64,000 nt of DNA from Isoperla grammatica (Eukaryota > Arthropoda > Insecta > Plecoptera > Perlodidae). The stretch spans positions 1,178,001 to 1,242,000 of the forward strand of contig CAMDTW010000523.1 in assembly GCA_945910005.1 (NCBI GenBank), given 5' to 3'. Numbering within the stretch: the stretch's first letter is position 1; each line of letters starts with the position of its first letter. The translations under genes were made by a program, and so were the position numbers. Below are positions 45,984 to 54,669 of this stretch, one piece after another. Below the pieces are notes generated by a model. The model was not told the origin of the DNA. It worked only from the letters and a program-made list of their open reading frames with translations, and made no database searches.

Positions 45984-46511
45984 TCAATACTTTCCGAGGA
46001 GAAAATTAACGCCGTGTCTTTCCGTCGGGTGCGGACAAATCACGTGTTGTTTCTTGAGATAGTCGTAATTCAACCATATTGCCAACTTGAGCGCGTTTCG
46101 CAGAGCGCATGATTTGTTTGGCAGGCGGTGGCATGCGAACGTACAGCTCATCGTGTCGGTAAATGCAATATCTTCGGGATACGGGGCTGAACATTCCCTC
46201 CTCATATTTATAAATGTTCTCCCTGTTATTTCTGCGAGAAATAGACATTTCTCCTCGTTGAAGGCGTAGAGGGGTCCCGTCGTGGCGGTGGCTTCTTCCA
46301 AAATCTCGGTAAGTTCTTCGTAAGGGATGTATCCATCTTGCCAATGAATGCCGTGTTTGAAGACAGTCGTCATCATCCGTTCATCATTTTCTTCGGATTT
46401 AAATAGGAACCATCCTACTCTCTTGCAGTCTTGACTGACAATAGCGAGTTCTTTGATTATCCATTTTCCTTCAAGGTCGATGACGTATTCAAAGTCAACC
46501 ACAAGTGCCAT
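45984..46511 (-). CDS. Polinton-associated protein, unknown function
   Basis: 175 residues. The N-terminus VVDFEYVIDLEGKWIIKELA resembles the first motif (D-x-E) of DEDD-type 3'-5' exonucleases. The middle YAFNEEKC and FTDTMSC, and the C-terminal ALRNALKLAIWL, would fit such a fold, but the remaining catalytic residues are not clear. It lies between the protease gene (47052-46543) and the distal small gene, same strand, with a ~30-bp gap. The function is not established. Confidence 0.6.
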   Translation of the reverse strand: MALVVDFEYVIDLEGKWIIKELAIVSQDCKRVGWFLFKSEENDERMMTTVFKHGIHWQDGYIPYEELTEILEEATATTGPLYAFNEEKCLFLAEITGRTFINMRRECSAPYPEDIAFTDTMSCTFACHRLPNKSCALRNALKLAIWLNYDYLKKQHVICPHPTERHGVNFLLGKY

Positions 46512-46542
46512 GGTCGGTCTGCTTGCAACTGACGCCTGCTTC

Positions 46543-47052
46543 TCAATGTCTTACAAATATATCCATCTCCGGCATACAGGTTTGATTTTTTTCTTCATCT
46601 TTACAAGGTGTACACTCTCCAAATGAATGACGGAACATCTTGATAACTCTACGATCGTTGAGGCAGCAGTCGACAGGACTGAACATGTCTGTGAACGTCT
46701 TCATAGAGTGATGTGTTGATCGGTATTTCACGTAGAGACAACAGTACTGGCCGCATACACTGGATGCGATTCCTTGAAGTCGTTTCTTGTTGTAGGTCCA
46801 GTGTGTCGAGTGATGTTGCAGAAACGTGACGAGATCATGATGAAGGGGCGGTAGGCCGTACGAGTCAAAGTATTCTCCGTAGCCGTTCTCGGAGATGGCA
46901 ATCGCAATCCAATGAGAACCAGGTAGTGATTGAGCGTCTAGGATAATGACAAAGGTCGCAGGTAGGGAAAAATAAGAGGGAATTTTATCGCGAGCATAGA
47001 CACCTTTAAAGTTTCTAAAGTTTAGAACTTTTTTAATTTCAAGAGTGTTCAT
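46543..47052 (-). CDS. Adenovirus-type cysteine protease (Polinton PRO)
   Basis: 169 residues. H47 in GSHWIAIA, D63 in EYFDSYG, Q93 in RLQGIAS and C100 in SSVCGQYCC form the arrangement of adenain/Ulp1-like proteases. In Polintons and adenoviruses this enzyme matures capsid proteins. The frame is complete from ATG to stop and the catalytic set is present. Directly upstream in transcription is the major capsid gene, a usual neighbourhood. Confidence 0.88.
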   Translation of the reverse strand: MNTLEIKKVLNFRNFKGVYARDKIPSYFSLPATFVIILDAQSLPGSHWIAIAISENGYGEYFDSYGLPPLHHDLVTFLQHHSTHWTYNKKRLQGIASSVCGQYCCLYVKYRSTHHSMKTFTDMFSPVDCCLNDRRVIKMFRHSFGECTPCKDEEKNQTCMPEMDIFVRH

Positions 47053-47057
47053 AGTGT

Positions 47058-48350
47058 TTAGTAAAGTAGAGAAACAGCTCTGTGATTATCAATAGCAATC
47101 GTTCCGTCATAAACGGCGTAGACAATACAGGATAGTGAGTCGGCCAGCTGACTTGCGAATCGAAGCTCGATACGTACTGTACCGGCTAAAGGTAGACTCG
47201 AGTGTGTTTCAACCCCCGATGAATCAGGTGTTAAATCAAAGGCAAAGAGGGTATAACCATGGTAAAACATGTGCTTCGTAATCAGATGTGTTTGGTTTTG
47301 ATGATGAATACCAGTCCCTGAGAACAGAGTTTGATAAGCGGTGGCAATCAGTTCCTCGTGTTTAAAATTACATTTGACGGGATCATTAACAGTAACACCA
47401 TTCACAAAGACGGCAATGTTTGCCAAATCGGAGTGAATAAACTGGTATGGATTAGTGGTATAACTACCTACAAAACTTTCATTTTTTACGAGACCGAAAA
47501 TGATGTACTTGGGAATAGGCCCTTGTATGACATTGTCTAGGTTCACAGAGTTTGAACCTTTAGGAATAGTTAAATTTTTTACTTCTACCCTATTGATATG
47601 GTAGTTTGCAGTATGTTTAAGTAAATGTTTTTCAATCGCTAGAGCTTTTTGCGAACTGATTTCTACTTGTTTAATGAATAGCGTAGCATCCAAGATTCTA
47701 ATTTTTCCAGTCACCTCTTTAGTTTTCGAAAACATGTAAAACGAAGGGCTGGCCCTATTCAATTTAATACGAATCGAAACATTGTTCAACATTAACTGAG
47801 AAACATTAAACAAGTCTACATGAAGACGCCCCATTAGCTCGACAGGTTTACTGTCTTTTAGCATATCCGAGCGGGTACTATAACCCTTGTTTTGAGCACT
47901 AGCACTAAGGCCCCCATCCGTATCCTCTGTGTCCAGGTAGAATAGACTATTAGTCATATGTGTTTTCACTGCATCCTCTGTATAGCTCAGTAGACTTTCC
48001 AAGATGATTCTATACTGATAGTTATCAGTGTTTTTGGTAACGGTGGTTTCATTGAGAGACACGTTCACCTCAGAAAAGAGACTATTCAGTAAATAGTTGA
48101 CACACCCGGGTTGACTGGTATCTTCGGATGTAAAGTCTTCCCCTGTTAATTTGGTAGTCTTGATTTTCAGCCACAAATAGACAGATGCTAGATCACGATA
48201 ATACTCTGTATCCCCCGGGCAATTAAACTCCAGCTGGGTCTCATTATCTAGCGAGCTAACCGATTTGTAACCCACGACACGATTGCCTCTGATTTCCGTT
48301 TGAATAGCACGTTCAGTGAACAGGTCGAGTTCAGTTTTACTACACAGCAT
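47058..48350 (-). CDS. Polinton major capsid protein (double jelly-roll)
   Basis: The frame is open from 48413. I prefer the ATG at 48350, because it lies just past the stop of the preceding gene and starts the family-typical ...SKTELDLF... N-terminus, giving 430 residues. The protein resembles the family named after C. elegans F54H12.2, the Polinton double jelly-roll capsid. Matching features are an early PGDTEYYRDL segment, NYQYR-LE-LLSY near residue 110, and a C-terminal half rich in beta-strand-like stretches. No internal stop is seen. Confidence 0.87.
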   Translation of the reverse strand: MLCSKTELDLFTERAIQTEIRGNRVVGYKSVSSLDNETQLEFNCPGDTEYYRDLASVYLWLKIKTTKLTGEDFTSEDTSQPGCVNYLLNSLFSEVNVSLNETTVTKNTDNYQYRIILESLLSYTEDAVKTHMTNSLFYLDTEDTDGGLSASAQNKGYSTRSDMLKDSKPVELMGRLHVDLFNVSQLMLNNVSIRIKLNRASPSFYMFSKTKEVTGKIRILDATLFIKQVEISSQKALAIEKHLLKHTANYHINRVEVKNLTIPKGSNSVNLDNVIQGPIPKYIIFGLVKNESFVGSYTTNPYQFIHSDLANIAVFVNGVTVNDPVKCNFKHEELIATAYQTLFSGTGIHHQNQTHLITKHMFYHGYTLFAFDLTPDSSGVETHSSLPLAGTVRIELRFASQLADSLSCIVYAVYDGTIAIDNHRAVSLLY

Positions 48351-48354
48351 CTCT

Positions 48355-48723
48355 CTAATCAAATATATCGCGTTTCTCTCTGGCAAGACGTTTGATACCT
48401 CGAGCTCTACCACCTCGAGCTCTACCTACAGACTGACCACGTTTTCGTTTTAACCTCCTTTTTAAACCCTTTCCGACCATGTTCCGGTCGACAGCCTCAG
48501 CGACCCGTTTATGAACTATACTCTCTAGGTCTTGTTCGGGCGGTTTAATGCTGATGTCATTTAAAATATGAGCACCTGTCCTCAAAGCCTCTCTCCCGAC
48601 CGCCTTGGCTCCTCTGACAAACAGGGGGCGTATTAAACGAAACATCCCTCCTAGAAAGCTTCCTATTCCCGCTCCCTTTTGAACGCGATAGCTAGCATGA
48701 TAGACTGGACCTATATCGTCCAT
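48355..48723 (-). CDS. Small basic Polinton virion-type protein
   Basis: 122 residues. A glycine-rich hydrophobic N-terminal part (GAGIGSFLGGMFRLIRPL, about 17-34) is followed by a very basic C-terminus (KGLKRRLKRKRG and RARGG repeats). Position between the penton-like and major capsid genes, together with composition, recalls adenovirus core/cement proteins. A DNA-condensing or membrane-active role is inference only. Confidence 0.65.
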   Translation of the reverse strand: MDDIGPVYHASYRVQKGAGIGSFLGGMFRLIRPLFVRGAKAVGREALRTGAHILNDISIKPPEQDLESIVHKRVAEAVDRNMVGKGLKRRLKRKRGQSVGRARGGRARGIKRLAREKRDIFD

Positions 48724-48775
48724 ACTGTTGCAGGGTCTTAAACAAAGTAATTCAAAATCGAAAAAACGTGTGTAT

Positions 48776-49705
48776 TTATGACTTTACAAAGTGAAGTATA
48801 GCTATAGTAGGTATAGGCGATGCTTCAAATTTCACGAGATTTCCAAATTTCGTCATCAGTTTAATAGTGATCGACTCTATATAGCTCTTTTCAACAGGAA
48901 AATAGTAAATCGGTAAGAATTGATGTTCCCCTAATGCAGATGGAAATTGAATAACACGCAAGTTACGGACCAAACTATCTCCCACCAGTTGAGGGCTGAT
49001 AATATCCGTGTAAATATACACGGGTTCAGTCTCCCCTAGACCACTCGGTAAGAGCCGCCGACTAGGTTGCAAGTTCGCAGAGTGGATGTCTGCGACAACT
49101 AATTTACGTATTTGCTCGTTTGCAGCTGCTAGAGCTTCAACAGTCGGTATTCTGTTACGTATAGTAGTAATTAAATCATCTAGCCCATAGAAAATCTTGC
49201 AAGGGAATTTCACTCTAACATCAATACCGTTTTTGCCCTTCCTAACAATAGCTAATGTATTGCGTACGTCTGAAGCTATAGGCGAACTATCTGGAACCCA
49301 TACAGCTTTATTCTTTTTTAGTTTCTCAATATCTATATGATCACGCATAATATAATAATTGAACTCATTTAGTAAAATCTCTTGTTTACCAGCGTCTGAA
49401 ACCGTATTACGAATTGTCGTATACAAGTCTTCAAAAGAAGAGTAATCGCGAGCAGGAAAGACGACACGCCCTACCCTAGTCACAACGACATTGGCTGTCA
49501 ATTGATCGTTCTCGTCAGTTTTCACCTCTGTTTCAAGTGTATCAAATCCAAAGGGGTAGGAGAGTGCAGCCAAACCTACTGTCCAATTGCTATTTAAAGA
49601 AAGAGGCTTTGCTAGTTTTGTAGAGAAACTTGCCAGAGTATTGTTTTCGAAAAAACTCTTTGAACTGTCCGAAGGTAGAGTAACATAAAAATTATTCCCC
49701 TCCAT
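48776..49705 (-). CDS. Polinton minor capsid (penton-like) protein
   Basis: 309 residues. The N-terminus (FYVTLPSDSS, FFENNTLASFSTKLAKPL, WTVGLAALSYP) is the typical opening of Polinton minor capsid proteins, thought to be single jelly-roll pentons. The frame is intact. It is adjacent to the small basic protein and the major capsid gene on the same strand. Confidence 0.8.
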   Translation of the reverse strand: MEGNNFYVTLPSDSSKSFFENNTLASFSTKLAKPLSLNSNWTVGLAALSYPFGFDTLETEVKTDENDQLTANVVVTRVGRVVFPARDYSSFEDLYTTIRNTVSDAGKQEILLNEFNYYIMRDHIDIEKLKKNKAVWVPDSSPIASDVRNTLAIVRKGKNGIDVRVKFPCKIFYGLDDLITTIRNRIPTVEALAAANEQIRKLVVADIHSANLQPSRRLLPSGLGETEPVYIYTDIISPQLVGDSLVRNLRVIQFPSALGEHQFLPIYYFPVEKSYIESITIKLMTKFGNLVKFEASPIPTIAILHFVKS

Positions 49706-49781
49706 CTGAAAAGAGCGGCGTATACTGACTAAATGTTCTAAATGTGAAGGAGTTTTATAGTAGGATTCAAAAAATCAATAC

Positions 49782-49953
49782 AGATTTATAATAACCTTTT
49801 ATTTTAAGCATTACCGTGTTAAACTAGTCTAAGAATAAAAGATTTATTTCCAAGGTATAATCCCTCGTACATCTTTATAATAAACTTTTATTTTAAACAA
49901 CACTGTGCTAGACCGGTCTAAGAATATAAGATTTATTTCCGGGGTATACCCCC
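49782..49953 (-). repeat. ~87-bp tandem duplication of a gene 3' end
   Basis: Two copies, joined near 49869, share TTATAATAA-CTTTTATTTTAA and GTCTAAGAAT-TAAGATTTATTTCC. The right copy is the end of the 102-residue gene. The left copy contains a diverged remnant of the same C-terminal codons with its own stop, and both carry AATAAA on the minus strand. The event duplicated the last ~16 codons and the poly(A) signal. Confidence 0.8.
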
Positions 49954-50216
49954 TCGTATACGAGGGATACCTCCTCCTTTAAGCTATTGACCGATATAAT
50001 CCAATCGTCTGTAAACATTTCAAAATATCTGTTTGGTAGGTAGATGAAAAAAGATTCTTCTCCATCTTTAAGATATAATTTAATCGTCTTCCCGTATCTG
50101 GTCTCGGTCCTCTCAGCTTTTTCGATCCGATAAGGTCTGTTTATCGTTAGCTCAGGAATTGTACGGTAAGAGGACTGAGCTCCCCCCTCGTTGAACTTGG
50201 CCTTGAATGCATCCAT
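49908..50216 (-). CDS. Small conserved Polinton protein (OB-fold-like?)
   Basis: 102 residues, mainly alternating beta-like segments: TIPELTINRPYRIEKAE, TRYGKTIKLYL, EESFFIYLPNRYFEMF and SLVYEGVYPGNKSYILRP. The pattern would fit a small beta-barrel such as an OB fold for single-stranded DNA, but I see no diagnostic motif. It is conserved-looking and intact, and lies just downstream of the integrase gene. Confidence 0.6.
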   Translation of the reverse strand: MDAFKAKFNEGGAQSSYRTIPELTINRPYRIEKAERTETRYGKTIKLYLKDGEESFFIYLPNRYFEMFTDDWIISVNSLKEEVSLVYEGVYPGNKSYILRPV

Positions 50217-50247
50217 GATCTGTCAAAAATAAAAAAAAATACAAAAA

Positions 50248-51303
50248 TTAGATTTGTTTGACATTAGAAGCCTTAACCCACGAATTGAAATCATCACTAT
50301 ACCCCTTCCATTTAACATAATGTTCAACGACACCACGTCTACGTCTCGATTTTAAAATTTTTTCGATTTTGAATTCGCCTGGTTGTACACGTACAAGTTC
50401 GTAGTTGTAAAATTTTCCTTTGATGGGTTCACTATTTAAATCAACGAGCTCGTACACGGGTTGAGGCAATCTAGAAATAACATTTACAATTTTAAATATT
50501 TCTGTCGTAAAGTTTTCCTCATAGCCTTTAGCAAACATACGTTTCTGTTTAGCTATACGTACAAAATCGCCTACACGGAATTTAACAACACCACGTTTAA
50601 TGCGTTTTTTATTCATTCTATGCCATATGGTTTTGATATCATGGGGTGTAACCTGAGACGGTGCCATGCCTGTGGTGGAGTGAACAGAATCATTATAACC
50701 TTTTAGTAAATCCCGTAGAACGTCTAAATAGCGAAACGTGTTTTCACGAGTGAAATATTTGTACATTCGCGATTTCTGAGTTCTATTATAACGTTCGACC
50801 ACTGCAGCCTTCACTGTAGGGTCCTGAGTTGTTTGAAACTGAATACCCCTCTTTTTTAGAAAGGCCTGTACATGTTGATTGATAAACTCTTTACCCTTAT
50901 CTGATTGTAGAGTTATAGGTACGCGATTACTTTGTTTCAATACACGCTCAAGAGCTGTAACAATACTCTTCCCCGTCTTATCTTTTAATGGCTCACTCCA
51001 TGCATATTTTGAAAAAACATCGATGATATTCAAAAGATATTTATAGCCGTCATTGTATTTAGCAAGAGAGACGATATCGACCAAGTCCATCTCCCATAGA
51101 TCGTCGATATTGTTTACTGTGTAAGGATTTCGAGGAAAATGTTTTCTAGCTGGTTTGTGTAGAGTGTATGTGTCTTGTTTCTCCAGCCATCTGACAACAT
51201 CTGGTCTTGATAAGCCGCTTGCATGTTTCAGCTTGTCTACTGACGCATAGCCAGATGGTAGTCTTAGGCTATAAAAATAATCTTCTAGTCGATCGGCGTC
51301 CAT
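50248..51303 (-). CDS. Polinton retroviral-type integrase with chromodomain
   Basis: 351 residues. The catalytic core has D73 (WEMDLVDI), D135 (LQSDKGKEF) and E170 (VVERYNR), i.e. DD35E. The C-terminal ~40 residues (VEHYVKWKGYSDDFNSWV) are a chromodomain, which may direct insertion to certain chromatin. The frame is intact. The start overlaps the end of the upstream gene (51285-52025) by 19 nt. Confidence 0.93.
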   Translation of the reverse strand: MDADRLEDYFYSLRLPSGYASVDKLKHASGLSRPDVVRWLEKQDTYTLHKPARKHFPRNPYTVNNIDDLWEMDLVDIVSLAKYNDGYKYLLNIIDVFSKYAWSEPLKDKTGKSIVTALERVLKQSNRVPITLQSDKGKEFINQHVQAFLKKRGIQFQTTQDPTVKAAVVERYNRTQKSRMYKYFTRENTFRYLDVLRDLLKGYNDSVHSTTGMAPSQVTPHDIKTIWHRMNKKRIKRGVVKFRVGDFVRIAKQKRMFAKGYEENFTTEIFKIVNVISRLPQPVYELVDLNSEPIKGKFYNYELVRVQPGEFKIEKILKSRRRRGVVEHYVKWKGYSDDFNSWVKASNVKQI

Positions 51304-51769
51304 TTACTTTTTGCAGGAAATAACTTAGCTACAACTTTCTTATACTTTTCCCCCTTACTCGATTTGACTTTACCCCACTTATCGAGATGCGCTTTACTCT
51401 GCTCCAGTATTTGCTTATAACTATCCAAATCTGATTGTTCCAATTTACTGTAATCCACCCGTTTTTTAGTTAGCAACTCCCACAATCCTCTAGTGCCTTC
51501 GTAAGTTTTACCGCCTATGATAATATTATTATTCGAGACAGTCACTGGCTCGTCGCCAATTTTAAAACTATCCGCGTCTCTACGTATTCCAAAAACGTTA
51601 TCTATAGTGTGACGTTTATTAACATAGGGTGACATGTATGAACCTGCAATCTCCCCTAATTCACGTCTAGTAAATTGATCAATAGACTCCTGATCAGGTA
51701 CAGGTTCACCTTTATCGAAACGTTTTACTTTTCTGCGCCTCGTTGTTTTGAAAAAAGGGCGTTGTTGAA

Positions 51770-51801
<32 letters not shown>

Positions 51802-52025
51802 GGCTCTAGAAAATGAATAGGAATTGGCTCTCTTTTCTTTTGTAAAGCCTTTAAATACGGGGTTTGATAGCGTCTAAACTGCGCTAGTGTATCAGAATTA
51901 TATTTTTTCCTAGACAAAGCAGTGCGCATTTTATTAGCTAAATGTTCCTCGGTCGGTGACGTTTTATTTTGAAATCTATCAAATAACTCGGGCGATATGA
52001 GATACATTTTTCTCAACTCCGTCAT
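51285..52025 (-). CDS. Conserved Polinton protein with poly-Q
   Basis: 246 residues. The N-terminus is KMYLISPELFDRF. There is a polyglutamine run (CAA repeat, DNA 51772-51800) near residue 80. The C-terminal ~130 residues contain SYMSPY, FGIRRDADSFKIG and GTRGLWELLTKK, a domain I associate with arthropod transposon proteins of unknown function (possibly DUF8207; not verified). It overlaps the following integrase start by 19 nt and the preceding gene end by 4 nt. Confidence 0.7.
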
Positions 52026-52369
52026 TTATTTAGCAAACTGCCAATAACACCGGATAAAATACTGCCTAGTAGAGGAATAAGAAATCCACCCTTTTGAACT
52101 AGAATTTTACGTTTCTTTTTAAGCGAGATTTGAGGATGTGCCAATTGGCGAAAACAACCTTTGTACTTGCAAAGTTGACGTTTCACTTTATCTGATATTT
52201 TATGATTTCCGTTCAGAGTATTTATAACACACTCGAGTAGAGCCTTGATTAAATCGTCGTCTGCCGACTGAAGTATGGATTTCCTTACTTTAGGATTAGC
52301 GTCTTTCAAAATATGTAAAAAATGTTTATGTGACTTTAACCTTTTCATCCTCGGGTCTAACGTTTGCAT
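52022..52369 (-). CDS. Small basic protein with C-terminal hydrophobic helix
   Basis: 115 residues. Helical, lysine-rich N-terminal two thirds (KRLKSHKHFLHILKDA, LLECVINTLNGN) end in a hydrophobic segment GGFLIPLLGSILSGVIGSLL. The type recurs in Polintons, adintovirus-like elements and many invertebrate genomes. A membrane-lytic, pVI-like role is conceivable from the tail but unproven. It overlaps the ATPase gene by 44 nt and the poly-Q gene by 4 nt. Confidence 0.65.
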   Translation of the reverse strand: MQTLDPRMKRLKSHKHFLHILKDANPKVRKSILQSADDDLIKALLECVINTLNGNHKISDKVKRQLCKYKGCFRQLAHPQISLKKKRKILVQKGGFLIPLLGSILSGVIGSLLNK

Positions 52370-52982
52370 AAACTATACTGGGATTGTTGAATATGTTTGT
52401 TCTGAAACGTAATAAATCGTTTGTAGCTTGACACAGATCTATTAACAAGTAACCGTGTGGACGTTTAGTTGAATCTAGATACGCTTTATGAAGACTTTGC
52501 CAATTTTCAGGGTAGATTTGACGCGCCAAGTAGGTAATTTGACTTTTATCGCGCGGGTTTTTGAAAACAACCAAATACTTTGTATTTAATGAAATATCAC
52601 GGGAACACGGGCCCTGATGAAACAGGTTTTGTGTAATGAGAATCACAGAGATGTTTCTATGATGTGAAAATTTAGAAAACAAATCTGAAACCTCCCTTCC
52701 GTACACCTGGTTCATTAAATCATCTAGAATAATCAACTTTGGCTCTCGTTTATCGTTTTTGAATTCTGGAATACCTTTATGAAATGTAACTAGATGTTGC
52801 AACTCGGTTGGTGCGGCACTAGATTCGCCTAGACACCACTCAATTTTTTTAAATGCTCCCTCACTACAGAGCGAGTCTAGATTTTTTATGAGCTGTATCG
52901 CAAACGTAGTTTTACCACAGTACGAAGGACCGCTGAGGGTGAGAGTGAAAGGATGAACAAACACAGCCGATGTCATTACCAA
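52326..52982 (-). CDS. A32-like packaging ATPase of Polinton
   Basis: 218 residues. Walker A is G18-PSYCGKT (LSGPSYCGKTTFAIQL) and Walker B is LIILDDL with D87-D88. SVILITQNLFHQG follows as the sensor-like strand. This FtsK/A32-type ATPase is thought to drive DNA packaging in Polinton virions. The frame is intact and starts 12 nt after the preceding gene's stop. Confidence 0.88.
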   Translation of the reverse strand: MVMTSAVFVHPFTLTLSGPSYCGKTTFAIQLIKNLDSLCSEGAFKKIEWCLGESSAAPTELQHLVTFHKGIPEFKNDKREPKLIILDDLMNQVYGREVSDLFSKFSHHRNISVILITQNLFHQGPCSRDISLNTKYLVVFKNPRDKSQITYLARQIYPENWQSLHKAYLDSTKRPHGYLLIDLCQATNDLLRFRTNIFNNPSIVYANVRPEDEKVKVT

Positions 52983-52994
52983 GACTGACCTGAT

Positions 52995-53282
52995 TTACTT
53001 TGTTCCGGCTTGTTTTATACATAATCGACACTGGTTTCTGCGGGGAGGCATGCCATCGTATTGTGTACGACTCCACGTATCTCTATGGCCCGGACATGCG
53101 TTAAAAGTCGCCATTTCCTTGTCTTCTTTCAAATGAGCGGGCAATCTCTCCCAGACATGTCTTATATCATCTTCTGCGTACTTTATTAGAAAACATTTTG
53201 GAAGAAAACTTAATTCCTCAACAGATAACCATAGTAGATGTTTTTTGGAGATGAAAGCCGATATGGACTGTTCGATAGACAT
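52995..53282 (-). CDS. Small zinc-ribbon protein (Polinton)
   Basis: 95 residues from the ATG at 53282. The longer frame to 53357 adds a segment without family character. The C-terminus has CPGH followed about 20 residues later by CRLC, i.e. a CxxH...CxxC zinc-binding pattern, just before the basic end KQAGTK. The N-terminal half (SAFISKKHLLWLSVEELSFL) is helical. Function unknown. Confidence 0.6.
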   Translation of the reverse strand: MSIEQSISAFISKKHLLWLSVEELSFLPKCFLIKYAEDDIRHVWERLPAHLKEDKEMATFNACPGHRDTWSRTQYDGMPPRRNQCRLCIKQAGTK

Positions 53283-53387
53283 GGTAAGACTGGCGGGTTT
53301 ATTAGGTTTAACTATTATATATATAAGAGGAATCGAACCGCTGAAATAATAAGTCAATGTGTAAATGATATTATTTAATAATTAAAA

Positions 53388-53633
53388 CTACTGTAAAATA
53401 ATTAAGTCTACAGATGTAGGTGAGTTTATTATAATATATGTTGTAACGAAGGGTAGGCGCATATAGACCAGCGTGGTTTCTGGAAAGTCGTTATATTGAA
53501 ACGGTAGGAGGTACTCTACACCTCCTATCTTCACACCGATCCTCCTCTCCCCATCTACATGCATCGACCTGGCAGATGTCACGTCAAGCGGCTCGTGTCG
53601 GGGAAGTATGGCTATGGTTGTGAATGATGTCAT
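53388..53633 (-). CDS. Small hypothetical Polinton protein
   Basis: 81 residues, beta-rich (GERRIGVKIGGVEYLLPF). I do not recognise it. It sits between the polymerase fragment and the zinc-ribbon gene, same strand, and has an intact ATG-to-stop frame. Confidence 0.45.
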   Translation of the reverse strand: MTSFTTIAILPRHEPLDVTSARSMHVDGERRIGVKIGGVEYLLPFQYNDFPETTLVYMRLPFVTTYIIINSPTSVDLIILQ

Positions 53634-53715
53634 GATGAGCTAAGAAAAAAAAAGAGGTAAACGTTTTTTAGAAAATGTGGACTGTTGTAGAAATATGAGT
53701 AGCCAGACGAGTTTA

Positions 53716-54669
53716 TTAAGAGGAATCATAACCATAAGGTAATGAGTCATTGTTTTCAAGTCGCCATCTTTTAGTAAAAACCACATTGAATGTTTTTGTC
53801 TCGGGGGCAGAGACTATCAAACCATTTTGATTCCTTTTAATCTGTCTTGGATTTGTCACCTGAATAGGGGTAGGAACCTCGGACAGTATTGATTTTCTAA
53901 TGGATTCGAAATTGATTTTTTTACAGTTTTGAAAGTTGAGAGTGATTCCGCGAACTTTGCATACAGTAACATCCTCTCCCGTAGAGGTATTAGTCACCGA
54001 GAAGGCGTACGCTTTAGGACCTGAACCTAAAAACTTATCAATATAGGCGTTTGGTCCGTACTCTTCCAGCTCGTTTGTCATATCGCCTAGATAGTCTCCT
54101 ACAGGAATATCGAATGTATCGGTCGGGCGTTTCACATAGATGACGCTGTCTGTATCACAGTAGAGCACCGAGCGTCCGATTTGTTTTAGATAACTGTAAA
54201 GTTTAAGTCGCGCCCCCGTTGTGACGTAGGCTGCAATAGCCACATTCACAGTGTTGTTAACTTTAATCTCTTCTTCACAGTATTTATACGTTATCCAAAC
54301 CATATCGTCGTTCGGGAATAACAAGTCTTGTACTTCAATTCCTGGTGTTGTGAGAAACTGAAACAACTCGCGGGGTTCTTTAACAATCTTTGTCTGGCTG
54401 AGATTATCTTTTAAACTAAATTTGCCCCATAGCGTGTTTAAAGCTAACTTGCTAATGGATCTCAAACAGGGGTTCTTAGATATGTTTTCAGGTGACAATT
54501 CGATACCTTCGTTTGCTTTATAATCGCTCAGGTATTTTTCTCTGTCTTGTTCGGTTTTAACCCAGGTAGGCCAACCCGATGCCTCTTGTTTCAGCTTCAA
54601 AAACATGTTGATGTACTCTACGAATAACCCACCCTCAACCCCATCAAACTGTGTAACGTCATACTGCAC
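53716..54669 (-). pseudogene. Protein-primed DNA polymerase B, C-terminal fragment
   Basis: 317 codons. Motif B is K74-LALNTLWGKF and motif C is Y170-CDTDSVIY, both typical of protein-primed family B polymerases of Polintons, followed by the thumb region. Motif A, the exonuclease domain and the terminal-protein region are missing; a stop in the same frame lies upstream at about 54.70 kb. An AG that could be a splice acceptor sits at the edge (TTCTTTCAG), but I found no upstream exon within the following 3 kb. I infer truncation and no polymerase activity. Confidence 0.85.

Noticed and set aside
46006..46344. 112-codon minus-strand frame inside the Polinton
   Set aside because: It is an alternate-frame shadow of the 175-residue gene at 45984-46511, which has the better composition and start.
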